A program made the position numbers and the translations under genes. The notes beneath the pieces are model-generated. The model ran no database searches. It worked only from the letters and a program-made list of their open reading frames with translations, and was not told the DNA's origin. 64,000 nt of DNA, taken from positions 434,001 to 498,000 of the forward strand of contig JAHQRK010000015.1 of assembly GCA_019828595.1 (NCBI GenBank), in the 5' to 3' direction. The DNA is from Aphanomyces cochlioides. Its lineage: Eukaryota > Oomycota > Saprolegniomycetes > Saprolegniales > Verrucalvaceae. Below, in pieces: positions 1 through 12,298 of the stretch. The first letter of the stretch is position 1. Every line of letters begins with the position of its first letter.

Positions 1-1725
1 TCCATATGGAAACCATGTCTTTCCCAAGTCTATCATGAAAGCGGCTCATTTGGCCATGCAAGGTACGTCTTACCATGACAGCTCCGTCACCCAACGCTCT
101 TCGTCTGTAGGGTTGGCCCTAGGGCTCACGCCAGAGCTAGCTATGGATGGTACGGGTGGCACTTACTTTCTAAAGGATCCATCGCAGCGCAAAGTGTGTT
201 GTTTCAAGCCTCAGAACGAAGAACCATTCGGTCCTTGCAATCCACGAGGATTCGTCGGACCGCTTGGCAAAGCTGGATTTCGCAAAGGAGTGCTCTCTGG
301 GGAGGCTTGCGAGCGAGAAGTTGCCGCGTATTTACTCGACAAAGTATCGACATCATAGCTGTAATTAGCTTTGACCATGTTTCTTAGGATCATTTTGCTG
401 GCGTGCCTGCAACAACTTTGGCTGAAATCAAACATCCAGGTAGAGCTGTGCGATGTTGAATGATCGTACTCTTACACGGTTGGGCCGTAGCTTTCAAGTA
501 CTCGGAGGGCGATATTGAATTCAAGATGGGATCGCTGCAGGTGCGCAAACTTGTGCATGACTTTCAATAAAGCTGCGGTGGTCGTTTAGGAATTCGTACG
601 CCACGAGGACGTCGCGAGTGATCTATCGCCGTCGTTGTTTACTCCGCACCAAGTGCACAAAATAGTTTTGCTCGACATGCGGTAAGACTGTGCGTAGTCG
701 CTTTGGTTTCTTCATGTTCGTCTCATAGACTTGTCAATACAGACCGCAATGATGCGAATCTTCTTGTCCGGAGGCGACGCAATGCCAATGGCCAAACGGA
801 GCACGAATTGATCCCGATCGATCATGGCTACAGTATTCCAGACACGATAGAAGTCCGTGTCTTTCTCTTCGCCGCTTGAAAGCTGACCGCTTTGTTGATT
901 TTAGATTGCATGGTGCGATTGGTGTTGGTATAATTGGCCGCAGCTCAAGGTTTGCATATTTTCCTTGTCATTTCTTTATGATGAAATTATTGTAGGTGCC
1001 CATGACGGAGGAAGATCGCCAGTATATTTTGAGCTTAAACGTCGACATGGAGATTCAAACGCTCCTGACACAAGTTCCCCTACGCCCTGCGTGCCAACGG
1101 TACTCTTGACTCTTGATCCCCCCAAGGAGGCCTGTAATGATCTCTCTCTCTGGATAGAAATCTAAAAATTGCAGGGCTTCTCGTTCAGAAAGGAGTGCAG
1201 AAACGTGTCCTCTTGCACGATCTCGCACGAATTATGTGTCGCGATGACATGGATTCACCCTCCAAGCTGGAGCAAATGATCACAGACGCGCTGCATCAAG
1301 CGCTGAATCATCCAGTCTCAAGCTCGACGTCCTTTTCATTGGGGGCCACAAGTCCCAAGCCAAGCTCCCTACGCATTGATACCAGTGTCTTGCCGCCACC
1401 GGCCTTTGGCGGTGGTGCATCGTCGACGGCAAACAGCGGCATGAAATCCCCGCTTGGCTTTTGGGCGTCGTTGGATCCGTTTGAAAATCCTCCGCGGCGT
1501 GCGTCGCTCAGTCCAGCGTTCAGTCCTCGCGCCGACACGTTGCTGCCGTCGTGGCAGGAATTGAGCCAAGGATTCCACGCCGATGCCAAAGAACTCTTTG
1601 CATCAGTAGCGATTACGTTCGACAGCCTTCCTCCACGAGGCGAAAAACAATTCTTTCAGCTCCTCGACCGCCTCCTCGACGCTGAATTGGACCATATTCT
1701 CGATAGTTATGATAGAACGAATTAG
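1..1725 (+). CDS. Phosphatidylinositol 4-kinase (PI3/4-kinase catalytic domain), 5' truncated
   Basis: The reading frame is already open at base 1, so the N-terminus lies outside the window. I splice exons at about 1-62, 111-343, 388-439, 491-540, 590-681, 729-852, 905-949, 996-1099 and 1175-1725; all introns are 44-75 bases with GT-AG ends. The protein shows a GTGGTYF nucleotide-loop segment, a FKPQNEEP lysine segment, a RGF segment, the catalytic stretch NTDRNDANLL, the metal-binding IDHGYSIPD and a Trp-rich WCDWCWYNWPQLK segment. This set is typical of the plant and protist PI4K family related to type II and gamma enzymes, which phosphorylates phosphatidylinositol at the 4-position on membranes. 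Some members of the family carry N-terminal ubiquitin-like domains; these would lie upstream of the window. The last exon adds a Ser/Pro-rich linker and a short helical tail. The next gene ends 64 bases downstream on the opposite strand. Confidence 0.85.
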
Positions 1726-1788
1726 ATGCGTCTGGCCTTCCCAAGGACGGTCGGCGCAAGGGGTAGTAGTAAAAACATGAAATCAAAC

Positions 1789-4081
1789 TCACGCTGCGGC
1801 GGTTCCACGCTCTTCAATCGTCTCTGGAGCTGGTGGTGCGACGACTGCCGGCGCTTCGACGACCTTGAGCATGCCGAGGTGGTGCATGGCCTTGAGTTTG
1901 TTCTTAGCGCGGCGCCATTTGGCTTGGACTGTCAAGTTGGCATGGAGACGGAAGCTCTCTAGGAATTCGTTGATGTTGATCACATTGTCTTTGGAGAAGT
2001 CGAGCGCCGCCATGAGCTCTTCAGGGCGCTCGAACGGTAGCATGTCCTTTGGAATGTGTTTGTTGAGCACTTCCAGCGCGTCGTTGAATTCTTCCATCGT
2101 GATGACGCCGTTGCAGTCCTTGTCGATCGTGTGGAAGAGCGCTTCGAGGCGTTCTCGGTGTCGGTACAATTTGTTCATCACGACCTTTTCGCCGCCACCT
2201 TGCGCCGCCGCCATCGATTGGTATCGGTCCAAGAATTCCGTGTACACAACTGTGTTGTCCTTCTCGACAGACGTCACCAGGGGCTGCAGCGCCGCCCAGT
2301 CGAGATGCATATGCAGCGTGGCTTCCATGATGGATTGCCATTGTTCAGACGCCACACGGCCAGTTCCAGCAGCATCTGCGGCGTGAAAAGCATCGAGCAA
2401 GGCTTCGCGCGACGCCAGGATGACGCTGAAGAGACCATCCAAGTTGGCACCGACGAAATCGTGCTCCGATGCCGTCGCCCTGTACTGCAAAAATGACGGC
2501 GCCACGTTGGTGTCGCTGGGAATATGCATGATTGCTCCCATGTTGCTGGCTTTGGTATAGTTGGAAGCTGAAAACAACGTCACCATCATGCCGGCTACGA
2601 CAAATGGGTGAAATGACGCGGCACGCTGAGAGGTTACCTTTCTCGCTGTAGGGATAAGTGTAGCCAAGAGGAGTGCACTCATGGGAGCGGACAATGAGGG
2701 CAAGGCGATTGCGCTGGAGGAATCGCATCGTAATATCAGGGCCGTACTCAATGCCTAACGAGTAGCATGAGCCCCTTCCGTGGGGAATGACTTCGTACCT
2801 GCGCCACGGTGGCTTTCAACAAAGCCATGCTCGGCGCGAGGATCACTCCAGACGATATCGCTGATGATTTGCATGTTCTTTTCAAAGCGCGTCAACTTGG
2901 ACGCGGCTTTCATGTACTTGTTGGTGTGGCGAAGCCCATCGAATTCAAACCGAGGGATGTCCATCATCTCTTCGATCGTGACATTTTGGCGTGGCACGCC
3001 GCCGTGGAGGACGAGGATTCGGCGATCTTGGAGCAGAGTTCCAAGCTAATCAATGCATCAAACGACTCCCAGATGAGAGATAGAGACGTACAGGCAGATA
3101 CCGAAAGCAGTGGCAGAAGAGGACAAAGACCTCATCGTCGTACTTCTCCAAGCATTCCTAGCCATCCGTTCCCGTCAACTTGGTAGAGACACGAAAGATC
3201 AACCTTGCGGAAGCCAAACTTTTGCGTCACCGACTTGTCTTCGTGGTTGCCACGGTTCAAGAAGACAGACTTGGGATACAAGACAGCAAAGGCAAAGAGA
3301 AGCAAGCACACTTCGACCGAGTTTTTCCCGCGGTCGACAAAGTCGCCGTTGAAGACATACGGGTTCTCTGGCGACGGCAAGCCGTTTTCACGCAGAATGA
3401 GCAAAAGATCGTCCAATTGTCCGTGCAAATCCCTTGAAGTCCAGGGTTTCAAGGACAACAAGGACTCAGACGTACCCGACAACGGTGATGCGCTTAGCAG
3501 GGGCAATCGTCACCAAGTGAAAGTTGGCGTAGTTTTGGAATTGCGACGCCGCTTGACGCAACAATTGCACGACGTACGCTTTGTGGAGCTTTGTCTTGCG
3601 TTTGAAACTGTCAATCAAGCCGAGGACATTCTACAAGGGCACCATGACACGTTGGCAACGATGGCACGGAACCTGAAGCGTCAACTTTTCATCCAAGTGA
3701 ACTCCCTTGTACATGTCAGTGATGTTAATCTTGGTCGCTTGACCAGCCAACAAGTTGTCCAAGCTTGGGCCTTCCGCATCTTCATGCGCTGGCATGTGGT
3801 CATGAAGCGCTTGGAGAAATCGTTGCAAGCCAAACGCGGCAGCTTCTTCTCGGTTCTCCAAATCATTAAAGAGCTACGGGTGATAGGTTTGAATTCAGCG
3901 GCACTGACGACAATATCATGAGTACCTTCCATTGCGTGCCCATATCGTCGACAAATGCCGCCGCAGGGGTCGCCGATGGCGCTGCTGCTTCTGGAGCGCT
4001 TGTCGCAATTGGCGCTTGCTGTGGCACTGGAAGCTTGACCGAACTGCTTCGGCCGCCGTCTTTGGTTTGCGTGTTGCCCAT
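1789..4081 (-). CDS. EF-hand Ser/Thr phosphatase, PPEF/PP7-like (copy A)
   Basis: A multi-exon minus-strand gene starting at MGNTQTKDGG (ATG at 4079-4081), a good N-myristoylation context. After a low-complexity head it shows the PPP phosphatase motifs in order: [43 protein letters not shown] and RSHE, then LFSASNY. The spacing and the words LDDLLL and [13 protein letters not shown] are characteristic of the PPEF/rdgC/PP7 branch, which dephosphorylates Ser/Thr under calcium control. The C-terminal third carries EF-hands: a degenerate one, a canonical loop DKDCNGVITMEE and a second loop DFSKDNVININE. All exon joins I checked (for example around 2590-2640, 2760-2805, 3045-3090 and 3185-3230) are in frame with short GT-AG introns, so this copy looks intact. 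Two paralogues lie at 9480-12119 (intact) and 16569-18950 (broken). Confidence 0.88.
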
Positions 4082-4338
4082 CTTCTTGACTTTGCTGAAA
4101 TGTAGAAATCGTGCCAAGTACATTATATCCGGATACGACGAGATTCTCCTGATGAAAATCAGTCGCAAATCGAAAAATTATAAGTACTGGCTCGCCGCCA
4201 CTGCGTTGGATACAACCTCGTCACTTTGAAGAGGAGCTTGGATTTCTAGCCGATATGCCTTGTACTGTGTTTGATTGTTGGACAGATTGGAGGTTTCTTG
4301 ACATGCAACTGGTTTGAATTTCGTATATTTCAGATAAT

Positions 4339-5767
4339 TCACTCTCATTGAACTACTGATTTCCCTCTCAGTTTTAAACGGGTGATATTTATCGAGTTTC
4401 ACAAGTCATTTAATTGAATGAATATAAAAGTTTAGAGGCTACTCTCACTATCAGCCATTCCCATACTGACTTCGTGGTTCACAATGCCAGTGCGAGCCCA
4501 GCAGTTCACAACAGTGCTTTGGGAGACACACTTCCAAGCGTCTTTTGCCCACGACATAGCTTCGACCAGAGGTACCTCGTACAATCTGTCTTGACGTCCA
4601 TTCATCATTGAGTCGATTTGATCTAGAGCATTTTGCAATTGCCGTTGCTTTACCTTTGCCTTAAAGGCTGCAATGATTCCCGCATCTTGGGGCTGTAGGT
4701 GAGCTGTAGTGTTCTTTGGAAGCATCTTCACCTTCACATTTTCCAGTTCAGCGTCGTCGTCAACCATATGAGGAGGAGCATTGTCCACAAGCAACACGAT
4801 TTTTCGACCCTCTTCAACCATTCGAGCATTCAATGCAGACAGGTAGGTCTTGAAGATTCGTCCATTCATCCAACCCTTCTTGCTAGATTCATAATTGAAG
4901 CCCAGTTGGTGCGCGGAGCTGCCGTTGAAGCAACGAGGCCTAGCAGCTGTCCCTATGAAGAGAGGATCCACGTGATCCGTGCCTGCTGAATTGGTGGTAA
5001 GAGCGACGGTAATTCGCTTTTTTGACTTCTTTGTTCCAGGGACACGGCTTCTTGTGATCGAGCGGTGGGGCGACATGCAGTAGAACAGCGCTGTTTCGTC
5101 CATGTTGTACACGTTCGATGGGTCGTAGCTGCTGACAGTTCGAATCATGTCTTGTCGTCCTTCGCTCACAACATTTGGAGCCACTGAACCGGCCTCTCCA
5201 TGTTGCACTTTGGACGACAAGCCGTGCCTTATTTGAAATTTGTGGAGCCATCCTTTTGAGAATTTGATTGTTTCGGATTGTTGTATGTTCAGCTGTGTGC
5301 AAATCAAAAGGGCTTGCTTTCGAATAAGCTCCCCCGTTATGCAAACACCAAGTTCTTCGCAACATAGCACCCAACCAACAAGCATTGTTTCGACTGCAGG
5401 GAGTGCGACTGGCCGGTCAATCGATCGCTCTTTACTATCAGCGCGGGTGGAGCGAGTAACTTGGCGCTTGATTATGTTTCCGATTGTTGCCTTTGTAGGC
5501 GGTTTTGCAAGGTTAAACGTTTCGGCCGCCCATGCTGAAAGCACTGAATAAGACGCACCAGGACGCAGTGCATGTTCGAGGCACAACTTGTGCTTGTCAT
5601 CCAATGTCATTCTTGCCTTCGTCTTCCTTGGGGTGGACATGTCTTCAAACACAAATGATACAATTCAAATGTTTGAAAGTACTCTATATTTTGATAATAT
5701 TAATTTGTAAAAATTATCAATTGTGGGCCGTTTAAAAGTGAGAGGGAAAACAGTATTGAGAGAGTGA
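4339..5767. mobile_element. pogo/Tigger-type DNA transposon with inverted termini
   Basis: Inverted terminal repeats of about 40 bases flank the transposase. The left copy is at 4339-4380 and the right copy at about 5729-5767. Their inner parts match closely: the right copy reads CCGTTTAAAAGTGAGAGGG and the reverse complement of the left reads CCGTTTAAAACTGAGAGGG. The outer parts are looser, and I could not fix the outermost base or a target-site duplication with certainty. A further GAGAGTGTGAATTTT at about 5826 resembles the outer motif again, so the right boundary may lie further out. The element lies between PPEF copy A and the PKG gene. Confidence 0.75.
4432..5640 (-). CDS. DDE transposase, pogo/Tigger (Tc5-HTH) family
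   Basis: A single open frame of about 402 residues starting at ATG 5638-5640 (MSTPRKTKARMTLDD). The N-terminal ~60 residues look like a CENP-B/pogo-type helix-turn-helix. A second DNA-binding half follows, containing KGWLHKFQIRHGLSSK. The DDE_1 catalytic acids sit in YNMDETALFY, LLVDNAPPHM and LQPQDAGIIAAFK. These enzymes cut and paste their own element at TA sites. The frame is uninterrupted from start to stop and lies between good terminal repeats, so this copy could still be active or only recently silenced. The other two pogo-type transposases in the window, at 21201-22559 and 23171-24681, are from a different subfamily and are both broken. Confidence 0.88.
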   Translation of the reverse strand: MSTPRKTKARMTLDDKHKLCLEHALRPGASYSVLSAWAAETFNLAKPPTKATIGNIIKRQVTRSTRADSKERSIDRPVALPAVETMLVGWVLCCEELGVCITGELIRKQALLICTQLNIQQSETIKFSKGWLHKFQIRHGLSSKVQHGEAGSVAPNVVSEGRQDMIRTVSSYDPSNVYNMDETALFYCMSPHRSITRSRVPGTKKSKKRITVALTTNSAGTDHVDPLFIGTAARPRCFNGSSAHQLGFNYESSKKGWMNGRIFKTYLSALNARMVEEGRKIVLLVDNAPPHMVDDDAELENVKVKMLPKNTTAHLQPQDAGIIAAFKAKVKQRQLQNALDQIDSMMNGRQDRLYEVPLVEAMSWAKDAWKCVSQSTVVNCWARTGIVNHEVSMGMADSESSL

Positions 5768-6212
5768 GATGGGAGAGTCTCATTACATAATATCAATACA
5801 ATTATTTGCTCTCATGCAATTTGTGAGAGTGTGAATTTTCGAGTCAACCAGTTTTTTCCAACGTCATACGACTGAGAGTACGTCATCATAGTCTATCGCA
5901 ACTACGCGTTCCTGTGGAATATTAAAGATCTAGTTGTTCCATTAGACTTCGTGCATCATAAAGAAAACAAAGCTTCTTCAGAGAAACCGGATACTCCTAT
6001 TGCGAGAGAGTGACTCATATGGTTTGATTGGTTAGTGTCAAAATAAAGCGTTTTGATTGGCTAAAATAATGCACTAGCAATAAATAATTTATTTGTTCGA
6101 TGTTGAATTTTCTTTTAATTTCAGCCAATCGAATGCAATATCTTGACGCACAAAACCGAAAATAGAGACACAGTGAAACCACCAGCGACAGTTCGCGCCC
6201 AAACAACGTGTC
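5768..6212. other. Intergenic stretch upstream of PKG
   Basis: AT-rich sequence with no coding signal. It contains several GAGAG/CTCTC words near the right edge of the Tigger element, and GATTGG/CCAATC (CCAAT-box) words at about 6027, 6053 and 6124, which may belong to the PKG promoter. Nothing more can be supported. Confidence 0.5.
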
Positions 6213-8684
6213 ATGGGCGGCGGAGCGTCGACCCAAGAAGTGACGCGGCTTCGGCAAGTCCTCGAGGAGAAAGATGCTGAGATTACTCGGCTGCAAGAGC
6301 TGGCCAAGACCCTCGAAGCTGCAAAAGCGTCTGCTGAAGCCGTTGCAGCGAAAGCCCGTCCTGAAACATCGCAGAAAGGCCATCATGAAGCATCGACGAA
6401 ATCCCATCACGACGCAAGTGGCAAGTCCCACGAGATCTCGAAGGCCGTGAGGACCAGTCATGCCACAGCGAGCAATATAACGCGATCTGCGTCGTTCATT
6501 GCGAAAGCCCAAGAGCGCAAATCGGTCGATCCTGCCAAGAAACGCCGTGTTGAAGTGTCGGCAGAAGTCATGGGCGCCTCACCTTCGTCGGGTCGGTGGA
6601 AGAAAGTCGTGTACCCCAAGTCAGACGCGTCTAGGGAGTTGATCCTCAAGGTACATTGCTCATTGCTATCGAATACGCGCTAATGTTGGAGTCCTATAGG
6701 CGATACAAAACAATATTTTGTTCCAAGGGCTCTCCCAAGGCGAGCAGTCTGACTGCGTCGACGCGTTTCAGTGCTGTGATCGCGAACCTGACGTTGAAAT
6801 CATCACACAAGGCGATCAAGGCGAGCATTTCTACGTCGTGCAATCTGGTACGACTTGCTTCACTCTAGCTCCAAGACTAAGCTATGACATGGTAGGCTCC
6901 TTGGACATTCTTGTCTCCGTCAAGGGCAACCCTCCCATAAAATTCGGTGCCATGACGTCTGGCATGGGCTTTGGTGAACTCGCACTCCTTTGCAACACGC
7001 CACGCGCCGCGACGATTAAATCCCGCACGGCAGTCGTTCTCTGGGCACTTGACCGCAATGACTTTCGAGGTAAAGAACGAGTCCACCCATATGAATCGAC
7101 GCTGTGATAGAAATCTGCACACGACATGAAGCCATGCGGCACACCAAAGCCGTGGAATTTCTCCGCCAAGTCGAAGTGCTCAATAAACTTAACTCTGCCG
7201 AGATTATTCGCGTCGCGGCGGCGATGCAGTGGGAAGAATACGACGCCAATGTGGTGCTCTTCCGCGAAGGAGAGATCGGCGAGCACTTTTATGTCATCAC
7301 GTCGGGCGAAATCCTCGTCACCAAAATCAACGAGGAAACGCGGCTGGACGAATTCGTCCGCGTCATGTCGTCCGGAGAACATTTCGGCGAAATGGCGCTG
7401 CTCAAGGACGAAACTCGCAGTGCGACGTGTACAACGACGACAAAAGTCCAGTTGCTCGTGCTTGCGCGAGAGCATTTCAGTGCCATGCTCGGCTCGCTGC
7501 AGGAACTCATGGAGCGCCCTGAAGCTCCCGCGAGTCCGAAGAAACTGTCTGTCCTGGATCCATCCAAGCAGCCAGGATCGATCAAGTACAAGCTAGAGAT
7601 CCCATTCGATGAGCTTGAGATCCTCCAAGCGCTTGGAAGCGGCGCGTTTGGCCGCGTGAAACTCGTCCGCCACATCACGACAAACCAAACTTTCGCTTTG
7701 AAATGCCTCGTCAAGTCGCACATTGTCGCCAACAATTTGAAAGACCACGTCGTCAACGAGAAGCGCGTCATGCTCATGCTCGACCATCCGTTCATCCTCA
7801 AGCTGCACCACACGTACAAAGACGAGTGCTACGTCTATTTTCTCCTTGAACTCGCTCTCGGTGGTGAGCTCTTCACGTTCCTCCGACGCCGTGAACGCTT
7901 TGACGAAGCGAGCGCTCGGTTCTACGTCGCGTCTGTCGTCCTGGCGTTTGATCACATGCATCACAAGAGCATTGCATACAGAGATCTCAAGCCTGAAAAC
8001 CTCATCTTGGACGCCCAAGGCTTTCTCAAGGTACATTTCATCGCTTGCTGTCATCTAGACGCTCTAACTCGCGATAGGTTGTCGACTTTGGGCTGGCGAA
8101 AGTCGTTCCAGAGCGAACATGGACGTTGTGCGGTACACCAGACTACTTGGCGCCTGAAATTATCCTCAATCGAGTATGCTCTCGGCTGCTTTCGAGTCGT
8201 TTGACGCTGTCGTGATCGTTGTTTAGGGACACGACAAAGCCGTCGACTACTGGGCGTTGGGCATCTTGATTTACGAACTGATTGCCGGCATAGTGCCGTT
8301 TTATGCCGACGATCCGATGCAAGTCTACTCGCTCGTGCTGACGGGGAATATCAAATTCCCAGCGTTCTTTAGGTAAGCAGCCGCTCGCTTGATGGAGAAC
8401 GAGTCGAGCTCTCACGCTCGATATGTAGCCGCACTTGCATAGATTTGGTCCAGAAACTCCTCACACAAAACCCCGTGCGACGTCTTGGGAATCTCAAACA
8501 CGGCGTTGGCGACATCATGAACCATCGGTGGTTCTCAGGGTACGACTGGGATGGCCTCGTCCACGGCAAGATCACGCCGCCGATCGTCCCCCAGCTGAAA
8601 AACAACATGGACTCGTCGAATTTTGAGCGCATTCTCGACGAGCTCAAAGACGTGACGCCGTGTACTTGGGATCCTGACTTTTAG
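6213..8684 (+). CDS. cGMP-dependent-type protein kinase (two cNMP-binding domains plus AGC kinase)
   Basis: About 720 residues in seven exons (roughly 6213-6651, 6701-6847, 6890-7069, 7112-8031, 8079-8173, 8226-8372, 8427-8684). It starts MGGGAST, a probable N-myristoylation signal, followed by a coiled-coil head rich in Glu and Leu as in PKG dimerisation domains. Two cyclic-nucleotide-binding domains follow. The first has [10 protein letters not shown] and [16 protein letters not shown]; the second has [10 protein letters not shown] and [14 protein letters not shown]. Both keep the G-E-L/M-A-L and R-x-A/S-x phosphate cassette. The kinase domain (about 415-690) has [24 protein letters not shown] (the Tyr form of HRD usual in PKA/PKG), [20 protein letters not shown] and an AGC C-tail ending WDPDF. 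Whether it prefers cGMP or cAMP cannot be decided from sequence alone. It lies between PPEF copies A and B. Confidence 0.9.
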
Positions 8685-9479
8685 AATAGAGAAATCTCGT
8701 GTCGTTGTACTCCCGTCTTGTCTTACTACTCCAAGCCTCGGGTGTCACGTGCTGGAAAATCGTCGGGTGATGCACTGGGGTTACCAAAGGGTCTGGGCAA
8801 TCAGCCAGCATAGAAGGTCAAAATTCACCTGGGGCACGACGAATTGAGCATGATTGGATTTCATACGGATTGTCTGCGGTGCATGCAAAGCGGTGGCCCG
8901 GGGAGCGGAGTGGGGAGACAGATCTTCCTTCCAGTCAGTACCAGTTTAGGTTCGACTGTCGTCAACCTGGTCAAGAAAACGCTGAAGCTTCAAAGTCTGT
9001 CGTAGCTTGCTTGAGGCTCCAGTGGAGCAATAAATCTACCCTTCCAGTCGGTGTTTCCTGCAGAGATGGAGGAGATACCGGTAGTGTTCGGACGAGTAAG
9101 GACCCTGAAACATTGCAAGGTTGGTACTACCAACCTACCAATGAATCGTGTTGGCCAGAGAGCACCAAAGGTGAAATACCAGCAGGACTACAAGCTGAAA
9201 CACATGCATACGACACTTGCAGCCTTCCTTCAGCCTATAGGAAGCGGCGTGGAAACCTCCATGGAGGCTCAGATTCCCGCGGAGAAAGTTTGTCGGGGTG
9301 GAATTGATGCCACGGCAGCAGATCCTCGCTCTCTCGGGAAATCCTATCAGCCTATCAGGAGTTTAGATTTTGAGAACAGCTGAAATTTTAATTCGATGAA
9401 TTTGTTTTGTTTACAAAGATCTAGTATATTTTCAAAATGGGAATAAAAATATGAAAAGCCACTCCAGCATTTTGCCAGC
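8685..9479. other. Spacer between PKG and PPEF copy B
   Basis: About 800 bases. Two overlapping open stretches (8870-9307 and 9051-9383) are on the plus strand, but neither has recognisable domains, splice structure or a convincing start, so I do not call a gene. The sequence from about 9380 onward is AT-rich and probably contains the promoter of the phosphatase that begins at 9480. Confidence 0.4.
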
Positions 9480-12119
9480 ATGGGGAACAAGTCGAGCAAG
9501 CAACCCAAGACGCCAAGAACTCCGGGAAGGAAGGAAGAGACGAAGGAACGCTCAGCGAGCAATCAAGATAGTCAAAAGGAAGAGGTAGAGCCAACTTCGC
9601 CGACGCCATCGAGCGGCGCAGAGACTCCGACGTCGGTCGGAGACGATGACCGCTTTTCAACAAGTCAGTGGAAGGTAAGCAACGCTCAATGGTCGCACGG
9701 AATGATGACATGCGCGTCTCGTATAGCTCTTTAATGACTTGGAAAATCGAGAAGAAGCAGAAATGGTACGACTTTAGGGACATCTAGGGAGGGAGCGTGA
9801 TCGTGAATGTTGTAGGTCGAACTTTCGTCGTTTCTTCGAGCTCTCCATGATCACATGCCAAGTCAAGAAGCTGAGTTTGGGGAATTGGGACCGCCCCCTC
9901 CATCTGGCAGCTTGAGAATGCAACAAAATATCTCATGGCATGCTGCAGCGTCGATCGATATTACGGACATGTACCAAGGCATCATTTTGAATGACCCATT
10001 GACCAAAGAGGTATGCTGGTTGCACTTCTTTTCTCGCATGCTCACCCCTTGCGTAGGATGCCCATAACCTCGTGGAGAGTTTCAAACGCGGTCAAAAGCT
10101 GCATCGCAACTTTGCCATGCACATTTTATCCGCGGCTTTGGAAATGTTCCAGAACAAGCCCAACGTGACGCAGATCACGATTGCGCCATCGCCGCACATA
10201 ACAATCGTTGGGTACGCTGCGCATGAAGCCTCATTGCGGTACATTGACTAAATGCACAGGGACTTGCATGGCCAGCTCGACGATTTGCTTCTCATCTTCC
10301 GTGAAAATGGCATGCCGTCACCTCAAAATCCATACATTTTCAATGGCGACATTGTCGACCGCGGCACGCGCTCGATTGAATGCGCGCTCATTATCTTCAC
10401 CTTTGCCGTCGTGTATCCTGACTACGTCCATGTTAATCGCGGCAACCACGAAGACAAGTCCATTACAGAAGTCTTTGGCTTCATGAAGGTATTCTCGTCT
10501 ATCCTTGTGATTTCCGCGGTGCTCACGTTCCCGTCATCGCTAGGAATGCCTGCAGAAATACGACGCTGAGGTTTTTCACATGTTTACCGTCATCTTCAAG
10601 TGGTTGCCCGTATGTCTTTGTCATGGTATCATTTTAAACCTCTGCAATGTCCATTAGCTTGCGACGATTCTTGACAAGCGTATTTTGATTCTTCACGGCG
10701 GCATTCCTCGCGATGCGTCGACAAAATTGGACGAAATCAACGCCCTACCTCGCCAACTATACGACTTGAGCATGTACCGCACGAAAGGCGAGACGAAGGA
10801 AAGCCGCAAGATGTTCAAATCCATGCGCGTCATCAAAGATATTCTCTGGAGTGATCCGCACACCGCCAACGGCTGGAAAGAAAATGCCCGCGGCGCTGGT
10901 ACCTGTGCTGCTCCTTCTCTCGTTTTGACCACGCGCTAGGCATCAACTATGGCCCAGATCATGTGTACAAGTACATGGTGAAGAACCGCTTGGAGCTTAT
11001 CATTCGCTCGCATGAATGCGTTCCAAAAGGCTTTGACTGGCCATTTGGAGCCAAAGGTGACTTTTGCTCTTAGCTCATTGGTGCTCACCGAGTTTGGATC
11101 GTTGTAGGCATGCTCGTGACTCTGTTTTCCGCGTCAAACTACTGCGGCGTGGCCAACAACATGGGCTGCTTCATGCGCATTCCAGTGACGGGCAAACCAT
11201 CTTTCTTCCAGTACATGGCAACAACGTCCGAGAGTGATCTCGTTGCGACCAACTTGGAAGGTAAGGACTGTAGCTGGTACCAAGAAGCGCTCATCGTCAT
11301 AACGTAGGCTTGTTTGAAGTGATTGTGACCCATCGCGATGAACTTTTGCGTCAGTTCCAAGCAATTGACCCGAACGGCACCAACTTCATCACGATTCCGC
11401 AATGGGAGCGAGTCATGGAGGACGAACTCCACATGAAGCTCAACTGGACGAGCATTCGTCCGCTCATTACATCAACGGAGGCGGACAAGACGATCAATTA
11501 TGTCAATTTCCTCAATCGCTACCAAACCCGAGGCACGACGTCGTCCGACGGAGCATCTGAAGCTGAAGACTCGTCTGGGGTACATCTTTGGATCTAACTG
11601 CCTTGATTGACTTCATCATGATAGACGGAACAACGCCGCGATATGTTTAACAACATGTATCGATATCGCAAGCGGCTTCAAGCGCTCTTCCAAGTGTTTG
11701 ACCGCGATGGCAATGGCACGATCAACTTGGACGAGTTCAAAGCCGGTATCGAGATTCTCAACCAACATTTGCCGCCTGGCATGAAGCCGTTCACGAACGC
11801 CGAAGAGCTCATGCGCTCGCTGGATTTCACGCACGACAACGAGATCAACATCAATGAGTTCATGGAATGTTTCCGCATTCATGCCAACTTGACGGTGCGC
11901 TCTCATTATCTAGATTTAACGTTGACATCGTCGTTGTAGGTTCAAGCCAAGTGGCGTCGCGCGCGTACAAAACTCCGCGCATTGCAAGCTCTTGGTATGC
12001 TCAAAGTCGTCGCGGATGCGCCAGTCGTGACTGCCTCTGACGTCCAAATTGACCTTCCCGACGACGATGAGGATGCGAATGGAGGATTCCGATCCGAAGA
12101 CGAAGATGAAGATAGTTAA
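9480..12119 (+). CDS. EF-hand Ser/Thr phosphatase, PPEF/PP7-like (copy B)
   Basis: Starts MGNKSSKQPK (probable N-myristoylation) and continues through about a dozen exons with short introns. PPP motifs in order: [62 protein letters not shown] and LFSASNYCGVANNMG. The C-terminus has three EF-hand-like units: DPNGTNFITIPQ, which lacks the final Glu and is probably weak, and the canonical DRDGNGTINLDE and DFTHDNEININE. The protein ends in an acidic tail (DLPDDDEDANG and EDEDEDS). It is closer to copy C than to copy A, sharing for example the MYRYRKRL helix and the HANLTVQAKWRRARTKLRAL segment. No lesions were found. Expected role: calcium-responsive membrane-associated dephosphorylation. Confidence 0.88.
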
Positions 12120-12298
12120 GCGGCGATGCCGACACTTTGAGCCCATCGTACCAAGACGGCAAGGCTGTTGATGAGTGCGGCATGGGCAAACCGTGGATAT
12201 GCGTGCTCTTGCCAGCCTTGTACCGTCATGGTCCATTTCAAGTTTGTGTTGGGTGTCGCCCGAAGCCTATATATTCGTCACTTGATAGTCAACCTTGG

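Noticed and set aside
8870..9383. Two overlapping plus-strand open frames between PKG and PPEF copy B
   Set aside because: No domain, no convincing ATG context or splice structure, and they overlap in different frames. They look like chance openings or an old unrecognisable relic.
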